A stretch of DNA of 64,000 nt, taken from contig CM070876.1 of the NCBI GenBank assembly GCA_036365515.1, forward strand, positions 134,805,394 through 134,869,393, given 5' to 3'. Origin of the DNA: Torymus aiolomorphi. Taxonomy: Eukaryota; Arthropoda; Insecta; Hymenoptera; Torymidae. Made by a program: the position numbers and the translations under genes. Under the pieces are notes generated by a model. That model was not told the DNA's origin. It was given only the letters and a program-made list of their open reading frames with translations, and ran no database searches. This document shows, piece by piece, positions 32,694 through 43,286 of the stretch; the stretch's first letter is position 1, and every line of letters starts with the position of its first letter.

Positions 32694-34865
32694 GTGAAGA
32701 TGGATCAACATCATGAGCACCTCTATATCGAAGTTCCTGAGGTAAAAGTGCATAGCTTGGAGACACCACACAAGAGATTATACTTTAATAAAGCGAACTA
32801 TGATGCTATAAATGGATCTTTGAGCAGTATCAATTGGAATCATCTACTTTCGGGTTCAGATTTTGAGTCAAATGTGCAATGTTTTTATGACACTCTGGAG
32901 GAGCCTATGAAGTCTTTTGTACCGTTAAAGTCGGTGGCCTGTGGTCATTTCTCTGCCTGGTACTCGCATGGTCTCAAAGATCTTATAATAAATAAGAAAC
33001 TAATGTATAAACTATGGAAAAAATCTGGCAATCTGACTGATTACATTGAATTTAAACGTTTGCGGGCTTTATGTATAAAAAAATCAAAATCGTGCTATAA
33101 AATGTATATAACGAACGCAGAAGCTCAGCTCAGTAAGAATATTAAAGCGTTTTGGGCTTATGTCAAGCGGAAAAAATCTGACTCTGAAATCCCTAGCAAT
33201 ATGCATTTCAACGACCTAAATTCGTCTAACGGACAAGATATCTGTAATTATTTTGCTGCATTTTTCTCCTCTGTTCACGTTTACACAAATCTGCCCGATA
33301 AACCTTTTAACTCGAGTGAAGCCACAATCTCTTCTTTATCGACTTGCCGTGATAGTTTATTACACTATATAAACAATTTAGATGATAATTTCAACCCTGG
33401 GCCGGATGATATTCCCGCTTCATTTATAAAAAATTGTGCTGAGAACCTTGTTGATCCTCTGCTGCTTCTTTTTAATCAATCTCTGCAACTAGGCCTTCTT
33501 CCAAAATCCTGTAAAAATTCTTTTATTTATCCTATTTTTAAATCTGGTGACAAGCATTCTGTAACTAACTATAGACCTATCTTGATATGTAGTGTAATTC
33601 CAAAACTGTTAGACCACATTGTAGCAGATATTTTAATTGACAAATATTTGAGTATGATTTTAGAGCAGCAGCATGGGTTCATTAAGGGCAGATCTACTAC
33701 GTCGAATTTGTTAAACGTAAATTTTGTACACAATTTTGTAAACAGTATGCATCAGGTTGATGCCATTTATACGGATTTTTCTAAAGCTTTTGATGTAGTA
33801 AACCATAAACGGCTATTGTGGAAACTCTGGAACTTAGGTATCAGAGATTCTGCGTTTCAGTGGTTAAAATCATTTTTAATTGACCGCACACAAATTGTCC
33901 GTGTATCTAGCTGTCAATCTTCTGCATACACTGTAACTTCAGGGGTTCTTCAAGGCTCGCACCTTGGCCCTATTTTATTTGTTCCGTTTATAAATGATAT
34001 CGGACCCTTCATTAAACATGCCCAATTTCTTCTATACGCCGATGACCTTAAACTTTTCATGCCGATAAAAAGTCCAGTTGATGCGTCCAACCTTCAAAAA
34101 AATATTGACTCTCTGTGCACCTGGTGTTTACTTAATGGGATGTCACTCAATATAAATAAATGCAACTCAATTACTTTCTGTAAAGCTAATACCTTTAATT
34201 TTCAATATAAAATAAACAACTCTTTTATAGAATCATCGTCGTGCGTAAAGGACTTGGGTGTGTTTATAGATAATAAACTCTCCTTCGAACATCATATCAA
34301 TTATATTGCCGCATCTGCCAGTAAATCTCTTAGATTTATCGTACGTTCTACTAGAGAGTTTAAAACGCCGCAGTCTTTTATAATTCTGTTTAAAACTATT
34401 GTACTTCCCAAACTAACGTATGCAGCTTCTATTTGGAGGCCTCACACAGCAGTTCTTATGAACCGTCTTGAGGCCATACAAAGAAAATTTTTAAGAAACT
34501 TAGCGTTTAGATCCGCCTCTCATATGGACTTTTTCGATCATAATTATGGTCCCATTTCGGAGAGATTTGTTATACCCACAATAGGCTCACTTTTTGACTA
34601 CGCTGATATGGTATTGATGTTTAAAACTCTAAATGGTCTAATATCCTATCGACAATTTTCAGAACGATTTACATTCCGCAGCTTTTTATATCAATTCCGT
34701 AACCCTCGCATACTAGACGAGCGATCCATTGTTAGTACTAACTTCTATTGTTCAATCTCGCATTTCATTAGATCTTGGAATGCGTTACCTAGTAACATCA
34801 GGTCGATTCCTAGTTTATCTTTGTTTAAAAATAATATTAAACAGCATTTATTCAGATGGTATTAA
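32694..34865 (+). CDS. LINE ORF2 part: long uninterrupted reverse transcriptase
   Basis: A 723-codon frame without a stop. It begins just after a stop, with the first in-frame ATG at 32700; the endonuclease domain expected upstream is missing, so the copy is 5' truncated. RT blocks in order: FNPGPDDIPASFIKN (about residue 235), FIYPIFKSGDKHSVTNYRPI (about 280), QQHGFIKGRSTTSNL (about 325), AIYTDFSKAFDVVNH (about 360), TVTSGVLQGSHLGPILF (about 410, with V-L-Q-G-S where V-P-Q-G-S is usual), and the catalytic LLYADDLKLF (about 448). A thumb and C-terminal region ending SIPSLSLFKNNIKQHLF follows. This suits a Jockey/CR1-related LINE without RNase H. The long open frame implies a recent insertion. 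Confidence 0.85.
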   Translation: MKMDQHHEHLYIEVPEVKVHSLETPHKRLYFNKANYDAINGSLSSINWNHLLSGSDFESNVQCFYDTLEEPMKSFVPLKSVACGHFSAWYSHGLKDLIINKKLMYKLWKKSGNLTDYIEFKRLRALCIKKSKSCYKMYITNAEAQLSKNIKAFWAYVKRKKSDSEIPSNMHFNDLNSSNGQDICNYFAAFFSSVHVYTNLPDKPFNSSEATISSLSTCRDSLLHYINNLDDNFNPGPDDIPASFIKNCAENLVDPLLLLFNQSLQLGLLPKSCKNSFIYPIFKSGDKHSVTNYRPILICSVIPKLLDHIVADILIDKYLSMILEQQHGFIKGRSTTSNLLNVNFVHNFVNSMHQVDAIYTDFSKAFDVVNHKRLLWKLWNLGIRDSAFQWLKSFLIDRTQIVRVSSCQSSAYTVTSGVLQGSHLGPILFVPFINDIGPFIKHAQFLLYADDLKLFMPIKSPVDASNLQKNIDSLCTWCLLNGMSLNINKCNSITFCKANTFNFQYKINNSFIESSSCVKDLGVFIDNKLSFEHHINYIAASASKSLRFIVRSTREFKTPQSFIILFKTIVLPKLTYAASIWRPHTAVLMNRLEAIQRKFLRNLAFRSASHMDFFDHNYGPISERFVIPTIGSLFDYADMVLMFKTLNGLISYRQFSERFTFRSFLYQFRNPRILDERSIVSTNFYCSISHFIRSWNALPSNIRSIPSLSLFKNNIKQHLFRWY

Positions 34866-35057
34866 TGTGTTGCGTCACTTCACCTAGTAATGTATTAAAA
34901 AATGTGTTTTATTATACTCATCGATGACCGTTACCTGTACTTAACTCTTTTCAATCTTTTATTATCTTTTTTTCTTTTTGAGATTTTTATGTATGCTACT
35001 CTGCACCATGGGTTTATCCACCCGTATATTGTGTTAAATAAATAAATAAATAAATAA
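34866..35057 (+). other. LINE 3' UTR with (AAAT)n tail
   Basis: About 170 bases of non-coding sequence end in five to six AAAT-type repeats at 35035-35057. A short 3' microsatellite in place of a poly(A) tail is typical of CR1/Jockey-like LINEs. Confidence 0.7.
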
Positions 35058-35424
35058 TATAATACCCAATAACGAATATTTAGATATCTTTATCATAATT
35101 TTGTTGTTTTTATCACTATAAAATGTATATGTAGCCAAATACCACTATACTTTATGGTACTTTTATATGAAAATATACTATATTTTGTTCTCAGTGTACA
35201 TTAAAATTCAAAAAACCATTTTTAAGTTCTGAATATCATATCTTCCCGAGAATAACTGTTAGAAAAAACAAAGAAAAATTATATGCACTGAGAAAGAAGC
35301 GTTGGTATAATTACGATATTACTGTTAGTTATGAAACTCTATTTTTGTATAAAATAACCAATAAAATATTATTAATGCATTATAAAGAATTCGAAAGAAC
35401 AGGTAAAGATTATGATTAAAGGTT
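35058..35424. other. Remnant 3' interior of the 10.6 kb transposon
   Basis: AT-rich sequence without a supported gene. It is presumably what remains of the transposon between the LINE insertion and the right inverted end. I could not find the missing transposase C-terminus here. Confidence 0.35.
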
Positions 35425-35820
35425 ATTAAGTAGCGTCCACGCAACGTACTTCGCGATACCGGGCGCAGGAAAGACGGTGCGTCTGCTCTTTTGGATTCTA
35501 TTTCTCGAAGAAAACATCTTGAGCAAAGTTTTAAAAAAATCATTTTCTATGTAAAAAATGCTCAGCTTTCGATTTAAATGTTAAACAAAAATATTAAAAA
35601 TATACTTTTTGAGATATGAGATGTTTTGTAGTGTTTGAAGGTGAAAATGGAAAATTTCGGAAAAATTGCCTACATCATTAAAAAGCTGAGGAAAAAATAC
35701 GTTGGAAACGCTTATTAAACAATTTTTTAAAGTACATTTAAGTATCATAAACATGAGTTGGAAATAGCAAGATTTCGAGCTCGCGCGCCGCGCTGGGAGA
35801 GTTGACGTGAAACGCCTCAA
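35425..35820. repeat. Right terminal inverted repeat of the 10.6 kb transposon
   Basis: Inverse counterpart of 25216-25610, ending TGACGTGAAACGCCTCA at 35820. Confidence 0.75.
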
Positions 35821-36414
35821 ATAAAGTATTTTAATATAGAAATAGAAACAGAAACAAGGATGAAAAAACATTAAACTCAAAAAAAATTTTTACGGAAGCA
35901 GGATTCGTTCCGACGATCTTTGGGTTGAGAATCCGCCCGAGCGGAAATCCGTCCAGCCTTACTTGAAATCAGGCCTTGATCAAGTTTCTTGATCAAAGCC
36001 CAATCAGGATGGTGACGCTTTTTTATCTAGCCTTGAATTGACAAGTTCTATTTCCCTGACAACCGATTTAATTATACTTCATAACCTCATTATTTACAAA
36101 AATTAATTATCGTTGTTTACATATACTTTTTTAAAAATACAGAATTAAATTTTTTTTTTTTTAATTAAAAGTTTTATTCACTGAGAAAACAATAAGATTA
36201 TATTTATCATATTTATCATATATTGTAAATGTTAACATACGTATTTTTGATTATGGTGAATTATACATACAAAATATAAGGTAATATTGGTAAAAAATTA
36301 AGTGAAAAAATACAACAACCTCTTAATACCGTCATGGATAATTAAAAAATAAACTCTAGAACTATTTTCTTAACACCAAGAAACCATCACGAAATTACTA
36401 AAATCATTAACAAC
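35821..36414. other. Spacer with a possible tRNA-derived relic at 35890-35975 (minus)
   Basis: On the minus strand near 35940-35895 the sequence GGAACGAATCC resembles the internal B box of tRNA genes (GGTTCGAATCC), downstream of a GATTCTCAACC segment that could be an anticodon arm. The acceptor stem does not pair and the T stem is mismatched, so it is not a working tRNA; a tRNA-derived SINE relic is possible. TTGATCAA occurs twice at about 35976-36000. The rest is AT-rich. Confidence 0.25.
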
Positions 36415-37320
36415 ATGAAGCTAAAAAATGGTGGAGTTGATAATATAAATGCTAAAATGCTGAAAACGGTATCATACTATATCGCAACACGACGAGTGCA
36501 TATAATTAACCTTTGCATTGAAAAATTGGTCTGGCCAGACGCGCTTAAAAAAGCAGAAATAATACCTATACACAAGGCGAATAGTAAAAATCATGCATCT
36601 AACTATAAACCAATATCACTTATATCTAATATAGCTAAGATATTTGAAAAAATAATATACAATCGAATCTTTAATGTTATCAATGAATGCAAAATTATCT
36701 CTGATAACCAATTCGGATTTGTCAAAAATAAAAGTACAAAAGATGCTTTGAATTACTTAACTAATATAATATACAATAGGCTTGACAATAGCTCTCCAAT
36801 TGCAATCGCCTTCTTAGATCTTGCGAAGGCTTTTGATATTGTTGATCATAATATACTCCTCAACAAACTTTGTAATTATGAGATAAGAGGCAATACTCAT
36901 AAACTTATGACAAGCTACTTAAATAATAGACAGCATAGAGTTAAAATTAACGAATATACAAGTGAATAAAACACTGTTACCACTGCTGTCCCGCAGGGAA
37001 CTATTTTGGGAGCATTATTTTCATACTATACGTGAATGATCTCCTACTAAACATGCCTGACAACACCATAATATCATATGCGAATGACACAGCTGTTATA
37101 GCAACGGGGAAGAGTTGGGGCGATGTCGAATTAAAGCTAAATAATAATTTAGATAAAATCTCTACATGGCTCATTCAAAACAAACCCTCCTGTAACAGTA
37201 TCCCTAATAATCTAAACATACAAATTTATGGGAAAAACTTAAACAGAGTTGAACACTATAAATACTTTGGTACCATAATTGACCAAAGTCTAAAGTGCAA
37301 CAAACACATAGAATACATAG
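36415..37320 (+). pseudogene. Second LINE reverse transcriptase, decayed
   Basis: Frame 36415-36969 has LKNGGVDNINAKMLK, AEIIPIHKANSKNHASNYKP, DNQFGFVKNKSTKDALNYL and AIAFLDLAKAFDIVDH. After a stop at about 36967 and a frameshift it continues with VTTAVPQGTILG-like sequence and the frame 37032-37320, where the catalytic block reads IISYANDTAV: the second aspartate position has become asparagine. The N-terminal endonuclease is absent. The 3' part is cut by the LTR at 37321. Inactive by both frame and active site. Confidence 0.75.
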
Positions 37321-37909
37321 TGTTACGTATGGAAGAATTCCACACGCGAGTTCGGTTGTATAAATAAAGCTGCAATTCAAAATTCGAAGCGTCGAGAACA
37401 TTCGGCACAGCGCCGCGACTATGGTGCGAGGAAACCAGAATTGGTTAAATCGGTCGAAGAGACCGAAATGCGAAATCGGCACTAGGGAAAGAACGAAGCT
37501 CCGCGTGCAGCCGATCCCCACCTATGATTAATTAGGAAAGTGGGAGACACTGCATGGCGGATATAAAAAGCGACACACCCGGCGTTGCGGCCTACTAGCC
37601 ACAGAGAATCTATGAGAGAGGTCTAGACGACACGACGACTCCAGAACGAGATAGGACGACAACGGAGTCTTCAGTCATCAATCCACAAGGAAGCTATGAA
37701 GCCACGGTCATGTCGATTCATCCGCGCCGCGCACATGTATACATATACACATTAGGACACCTCTCTCTCGCGCATTTGAGTATTGAATAAATACCAACAG
37801 TTTACCTATACTTCTCGCCCTCCGACTTCTTATTTCACGTAAAATCAACCTCTCCGGGTGCGTAACCCAGAGTGGCCGGGAACTAAAAGATACCCCCTCA
37901 CTTGTAACA
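37321..37909 (+). mobile_element. 5' LTR of an LTR retroelement
   Basis: Begins TGTTACGTATGG directly after LINE sequence and ends CACTTGTAACA at 37909. The ends form a TGTTAC/GTAACA inverted repeat. It contains a TATAAAA at about 37561 and AATAAA near 37787. Just downstream TTTTGGTGCTAGGTGTG (from 37910) is in the primer-binding-site position. No matching 3' LTR is in the window. Confidence 0.7.
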
Positions 37910-39548
37910 TTTTGGTGCTAGGTGTGCGATTCCCGTTACGAAATAATTAGTCACTTTAAAATCGCGAAGCCCGCGCTTCAACCACTTCATATACTCCGAG
38001 ACAGGAAGGAGAGGAAGGACAGGAAGGAAGGAAGCCAGAATGAGACCAGCCATCTTCTTCATCGTCGTGTTCAGCTTCCAGTAAGTGAATTCTACATTAT
38101 TCGAAATTTTTATATTTATTTGACCCAGTGGGAATTTTATAAAAGGCTGCGCATAATAAAATTACATACGTGCTAATTTTTATTGACTAACTGTCGTGAA
38201 TAATTTTCTTCTCAAAAAATACATACATTGCGGTACAATATATCGTTAAATAACTGTATTCTCGTAGAGATAATAGTAAAGCAAATATCGATTATCTCCG
38301 GGCATAAATAACTTGCATAGTGCGTGAAGAAATAACAGTAGCTAAGTGTAACAAATAATTGCTTCTCCTTTCATTGTTAAATAAACTCCTCTCACACCTT
38401 AATCTGCTCATCTCATGCTCTGCACCGCTGCATAGCAACGTCCTTAGACCAGTTGTCATCGACATCTGATTTCTCTTTCCTCATCCTAAGGCCAGTTGTC
38501 ATCGACGGTCGATTTTCCTTTGTCCTTAGACCAGTTGCCATCGACAGTCGATTTTCCTTTCTCCTTAGACCAGTTGTCAACGACGGTCGATTTTTCCTTT
38601 TCCTTGAGACCAGTTGTCATCGACGGTCGATTTTTTTTCCGTCTCCTTGGATCAGTTGTCATCGACGATCAAATTTTATTCCCTCCTAGACCAGTTGTCA
38701 ATGACGGTCGACCTCCGCATAGATTTCCAAAAAAAAAGGGGACATATAACCCGCTCCTCAACTACCTTCGAATCGGGTCAGAGACGAACTGAATGCTGAA
38801 AAATAGTAATATCTTGCGACATAAGCAGGGTAGCGAAAAACTACACCTACGTAGGTTAATTAGGGAAAGGAAAACCCTACGGTGACGTTTAGACCGAATT
38901 AACAGGCAAATTAAGGCCCAAAAGGAGCTAATACAGCCAGTAGAATTACTACGTACTGAAGGAGTTAGGGAAGATAATTCGGAAATAAAATCTCTCGCAG
39001 GAGTCAGCGAAAAATTCGATAGATTAATAGCGTTCGCCGAAACTTCAATTCGCGGAAATAATCGGCCTGCCGAAACACCAGAGTAATAGTTGGAGAACTT
39101 TAGAGGCACGAGTAGAATGTATGCCAGCAATATGTTCAACTTCGGGAAAAATAAGAATAAGAGCAACGCGGGAGACGATAAAGGCCCGGATTATGCATGG
39201 CCACAACAAGATGAAGCGGCAGCACTCATTCGCCAGGAGTCACGCGAATCCATAAAGGCGCTAGGAGCATGGAGCCGAATAGGCATTAAAAAGAAGGACA
39301 AAGAAACCATCTAGCTCCAGGCGGCCCTGACCACAGCAGAACTAGCGGTCCAATACCCACATTTAAACTTAATAGAATCGGCTCTGAAGAAGTTCGAGGA
39401 TCTCCGCACCGAGGGATTTAACGAGCTCAGCGAAGATGAGAAGGGGATCGCCGAACAAGTGGACAGTCACGTGTATAGGCTGTATCAGGATATGGAAAAT
39501 GAGAGGAGAAACTCAGCAGCCACCTTCCGGAACGCCTTAATCATTCTT
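37910..39548 (+). pseudogene. Leader and gag-like relic of the same LTR element
   Basis: Downstream of the LTR lie a non-coding leader, a minisatellite (38447-38722) and then two plus-strand segments: about 38790-39085, charged and coiled-coil-like (QIKAQKELIQPVELL, EKFDRLIAFAETSIRG), and 39090-39548 (NKSNAGDDKGPDYAW, ESIKALGAWSRIGIKKKDK, a stop at about 39312, then LQAALTTAELAVQYPHLN and DSHVYRLYQDMENE). Position suggests gag, but I recognise no family motif. The element is cut off at 39549 by the copia LTR. Stops show decay. Confidence 0.45.
38447..38722. repeat. ~40-50 bp minisatellite, seven units
   Basis: Units contain (a/g)GACCAGTTGTCATCGAC followed by ggtcgatttt and a variable C/T-rich linker. 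Unit length varies from about 38 to 48 bases through the T-rich linker. Located in the leader of the LTR element. Confidence 0.85.
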
Positions 39549-39550
39549 AT

Positions 39551-39909
39551 TGTAAATATACATTTATACCGAGAAGAATAAGCAAATAAATATGTAAGAA
39601 AGTGTAGCGCGTGAGCCCAAACGTTATAGAGAATCTCAGTACAAGCTCGGGCATATGCGACACAGGGATAAACACATGTATGCCTCCTCACCTTTGTACA
39701 CATCGCATCATCGGGGCACGAGCCGGACGCTGCCGACTCGCACCTCACTACTTCTCACCCCGCTGTAAGTCCAGCTCGGCTCGTCCAAGTGTCAAGTGTC
39801 GCACGTCGCCAGCATGAGGCTTGCACCACTTACTGTAATATGTTAACTATAATAAAGTTACTACTCTTACACTCTCAACCACGTCTAAGTTTATTTAGTA
39901 ATTAACAAC
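39551..39909 (+). repeat. Copia 5' LTR and primer binding site
   Basis: The LTR copy matches 59654-60000 up to gtttattt. It carries AATAAAG at about 39851. TGGTAGTGAAGCGTGGT follows from about 39910 and resembles the complement of an initiator tRNA-Met 3' end, the usual copia primer. The exact LTR end is uncertain by about 15 bases: either at gtttattt (about 39897) or at aacaaca (39909). Confidence 0.75.
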
Positions 39910-40204
39910 ATGGTAGTGAAGCGTGGTTCCGTGATTCCGTGATTTCGTGCGGAAGTGTTTCTTTCTTCTTGCCGTACGTCTACTTTCGGGTGACGTAAGA
40001 CAAGCAGGAACCTGGAAATCCATGAAGAGTGAAGAGGACGAGAAGTCAGTTGATTGTGAGTTTGATCAGAAAAAAGGACAAGAGGAACAAAAGGTGAACA
40101 GTGAAAATTTCGAGTTAAACAAAGAAAAAAGAAATCGTTTAAGGAAAGTATTTTTGAGAACATTGAAAAACGTGCTGACGATAGCAAAGTCAATAGAATT
40201 TGAA

Positions 40205-40877
40205 ATGGCTAAACAAGTGAAGATTGACGATGTGCACATTCCAGTGTTTGATGGCAGTAATTATTCAAGCTGGGAATTTAGAATATTAAACATTCTCGAA
40301 TATAAAGAATGTAAGGAACAAGCCAATAGAGAGAGGACTCAAGATGACGCTGAAACAACGTGGAAAAAAGGTGATTTGAAATCAAAAACTATTGTGATAA
40401 GCGTCAGACAAGCAGTTGGAATACATCCGAGATTGCAAAACTACATTTGAGATAATGGAGAAATTCAAAAGTATGTATTCTACAAAATCTACAGCTTTAC
40501 AGATTGTATGTAGAGGAAAATTGGAGGATGTAAAATTAAAAAATTATAAAAAGGTAGAAAATTTTTTCGCTGATTTTGAACAAAATTGTAATAAACTTAA
40601 AGCTGCTAGAGGATCTCTCAGCGAGCCAGAAAAAATGAGGTATTTAATTAAAGCATTGCCACTGAACTATAGTTATATTGGTGATTTTATCGATTTAGTC
40701 CCCGAAAATGAGAGAACGGTGGACTATGTGAAATAGAAAATTCTAGAGAAAAATATGTCTATGCCCGAAACAGACAATAAAAGGAACGCAAATACGTTCA
40801 ACACAAAAGTGCGAGACTACTGCCATAACTGCGGTAGACAATGTCATTACATAAAGGACTGCTGGAGACCTTCGTAG
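40205..40877 (+). pseudogene. gag: Copia gag
   Basis: Starts MAKQVKIDDVHIPVFDGSNY, with SWEFRILNILE (the copia FxGxNFxxWxxxM pattern). It shifts frame near 40435 into FEIMEKFKSMYSTKSTALQ, followed by EKMRYLIKALPLNY. A zinc knuckle CHNCGRQCHYIKDC (CX2CX4HX4C) lies at about 40818-40861, followed by a stop. The product is the particle protein that binds element RNA. A frameshift and a stop (about 40735) break it. Confidence 0.8.
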
Positions 40878-41092
40878 GCGTATCAAAATCAAAATCAAAA
40901 CATGGGCGAGCAGTCAAACCAACAACAAACGGTTTCACACAACAGAGGAAGAGGTGAGCGACGATTACGAGGAAAGCAGCTAGGCAACTCAAGGGGCAGT
41001 TCTCATCGCGGCCAAGGACAAGGTAGAGCAGTGAGCAAACAAGGCGGAGAAACAAGCCAAGCCAACAATGATCTTCGGCGGAAACCTGGCTG

Positions 41093-42194
41093 ATGGAGGT
41101 TAAACACGCAGAAGCAAACCAGGTAAACGCAGATCAAGAAACGAATGAAAATCAGATAAATTGGTTATTGGACAGTGAATGCACTGACCATATTATAAAC
41201 GATCAGAGATATTTTGAAAATTTTGTTGTATTAACTAAGCCGATTGATGTGAAAATGCCAGATGGCAAAAATTTAAAAAGCTACTAAGTTAGGAAATATA
41301 AGAACTTGTTTTAAAACTTATTATGGAAAAGAGGAAATTGTTTTAAAAAATGTTTACTATGTTAATGGAATAAATAAAAAATTTATTAAACTTTTCAAGA
41401 ATTACAGTAAATAACACTATTGTATCTAGAGATCAAAATGCAAACATTTACAATAAAAATCGAAAATTAGTAGCAGTAGCTGATAAAGTAAATGATTTAT
41501 ATGTAATGAAAAGTTTTATTTATAAAAATTTTGATAAAGATATTTTTGCAAATACTGTGAAACCAACGAATAAAGAAAAATAGCATAGAGCACTGGGCCA
41601 TATAAATTTCCAATACTTAAATAAATTAGTTGATGAAAAGTTACTTGACGGTTTACCAGAAAAACTAGACAAAAATGTAATGAAATGCGCAAACTGTATA
41701 CAAAGTAAGACGGCTAATGTACCATTTCAAAATAAGAGAAATCGTGCAAATGAAAATTTAGAGTTGATTCATACGGATTTCAACGGTGCACATAGTACCA
41801 CAGGTTATGGTGGAGAAAAGTACTTTTTAAGTTTCATTGATGATTACAGTAAATGTAGTAGGATTTATTGCATTAAAAGTAAAGCTGATGAAGCTGATTG
41901 TTTTGAAAATTACATCGAAAATCAAGTAAACAAAAGAATTAAAAAAATACGCTGTGATAACGGAAAAGAATATTTAAATCACAAAATTTATAAGTTCATA
42001 AAAGATAAAGGAATCGAATTGTTACCTTGTCCACCTTATGTCCATGAATTAAATGGAGTGGCAGAAAGGTTTAATAGAGCCGCGATGGATATATGGGCAG
42101 ATGTTTACAAAGAGAGGCTAAAATACATCCAAAATATTGGCCAGAAATAATGAAAACGGTGTGTTATTTAAAGAATCGTACAATAGTCAACTCA
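41093..42194 (+). pseudogene. pol: Copia protease and integrase (5' part of pol)
   Basis: INWLLDSECTDHII (41157-) corresponds to the protease site, but the catalytic DSG reads DSE. The integrase zinc-binding part follows near 41585-41695 (HRALGHINF...CANCIQSK). The core has ELIHTDFNGAHSTTGYGGEKYF, FIDDYSKCSRIY, KIRCDNGKEY and HELNGVAERFNR (D, D and E all visible). A frameshift near 42115 leads to YWPEIMKTVCYLKNRTIVNS, where the DNA transposon interrupts at TCA (42192-42194). Several stops between 41280 and 41680. Confidence 0.85.
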
Positions 42195-43160
42195 CAAGGA
42201 AAGTACCCCAACCCGAACTCACCGATTTTGATGATTTTTGGATATGTTGTAGTGCATTGAAAAATAAGAGATACGTGTTTTTCTTTATCGGCGGAAAAAC
42301 ACACTTAAGGGGTGAAAACCACCCTCAAAGTTCACCCCCAAAAACAGTTTTTTTTAAATATCTTTTTTTGTAATCAATATTTTTTAATAAAACCAAGTGG
42401 GTAATAATCCTTATAAAAAGTGTAACAAATTCTGATAGATTTGACTTTTGGTAGTTGCAACCCCTATTTTTAATAGGCGAAAAATTGAAAAATTGACGTC
42501 AATTTCTGCAGTAAAAATTTGAAAAATACTTTAATCATGACCAAAAATTTATGTTTATAAAGAAAATAAAAAAATAAAGTTAACGTTTTTTTGCATTTTT
42601 AATAAAAATATTTTTAGAGGGTAAAACCACCCCTATTAATGAAAATTAGTATTTTCGATAATACGATAGTTTAAAACCGAATTTTTAAACTTTTACTGCT
42701 TTGTAGACGTCGTTATAGTAAAAATATTCTAAAAACACACTTAAGGGGTGAAAACCGCCCTCAAAGTTCACCCCCAAAAACAGTTTTTTTAAATATCTTT
42801 TTTTGTAATAAATATTTTTTAATAAAACCAAGTGGGTAATAATCCTTATAAAAAGGGTAACGAATTCTGGTTGTTTTGATCTTTGGGGGTTGCAACCCCT
42901 ATTTTTAGTAGGTGGAAAAGTTAAAAATTGACATCAATTTTCGCAGTGAAAGAATAGTTCGGTTTGGAACAGATATTTATGTTTAGAAAGAAAATAGAGT
43001 TAACCAGTTTCTTTGTTTTTAATTAAATTATAGGAATTGCAACTCCTGTTTCTAATAAAAATAAACTGGAAAAATTTATACAAATTTCTATTAAAACTCT
43101 TTATGAAAAAAAACTTACTTTTATACATAATTGATAAAAAAAACTATATTTAATCTACTT
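42195..43160. repeat. Left inverted end with ~436 bp subterminal tandem repeats
   Basis: After the first ~100 bases of TIR, a unit beginning acttaaggggtgaaaacc starts at about 42303 and again at 42739 (period 436). The second unit degrades after about 43000. Each unit includes caaccccta, gacgtcaatttctgcag and gggtaaaaccacccct landmarks. The same unit is mirrored at the right end. Confidence 0.85.
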
Positions 43161-43286
43161 CAAATATCATTTTATTTTTTGTTCATTTATCTTCGTAACA
43201 ATTTTTTGATAGAATGCGACACACTTATTAATATAAACTTTTATGGAATTTAATACAATTTAGAAGAAATGTTTTTTTAACATTTT

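Larger units (their letters stand above)
25216..35820 (+). mobile_element. Old 10.6 kb DNA transposon with ~400 bp inverted ends (CMC/EnSpm-like)
   Basis: The left end starts TGAGGCGTTTCACGTCA at 25216, and the right end is its complement at 35820. The inverted repeat continues inward for about 400 bases (to about 25610 and 35425) with many mismatches, so the insertion is old. Between the ends lie two plus-strand multi-exon genes of a kind found together in insect and cnidarian DNA transposons, plus later insertions (Penelope fragments, a LINE). No clear target duplication is visible at the ends. Assignment to the CMC/EnSpm group rests on resemblance of the second gene to TNP2-type transposases and is tentative. 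Confidence 0.65.

Noticed and set aside
35890..35975. tRNA gene on the minus strand
   Set aside because: B-box-like word only; acceptor and T stems do not pair, so at best a SINE relic.
38762..39166. 134-codon minus-strand frame
   Set aside because: Antisense shadow of the charged plus-strand segments of the LTR element; hydrophobic content follows from complementing Lys/Glu codons.
42192..42194. TA target duplication for the DDE transposon
   Set aside because: The flanks read TCA on both sides, and the copia reading frame is restored only by counting those three bases as the duplication.
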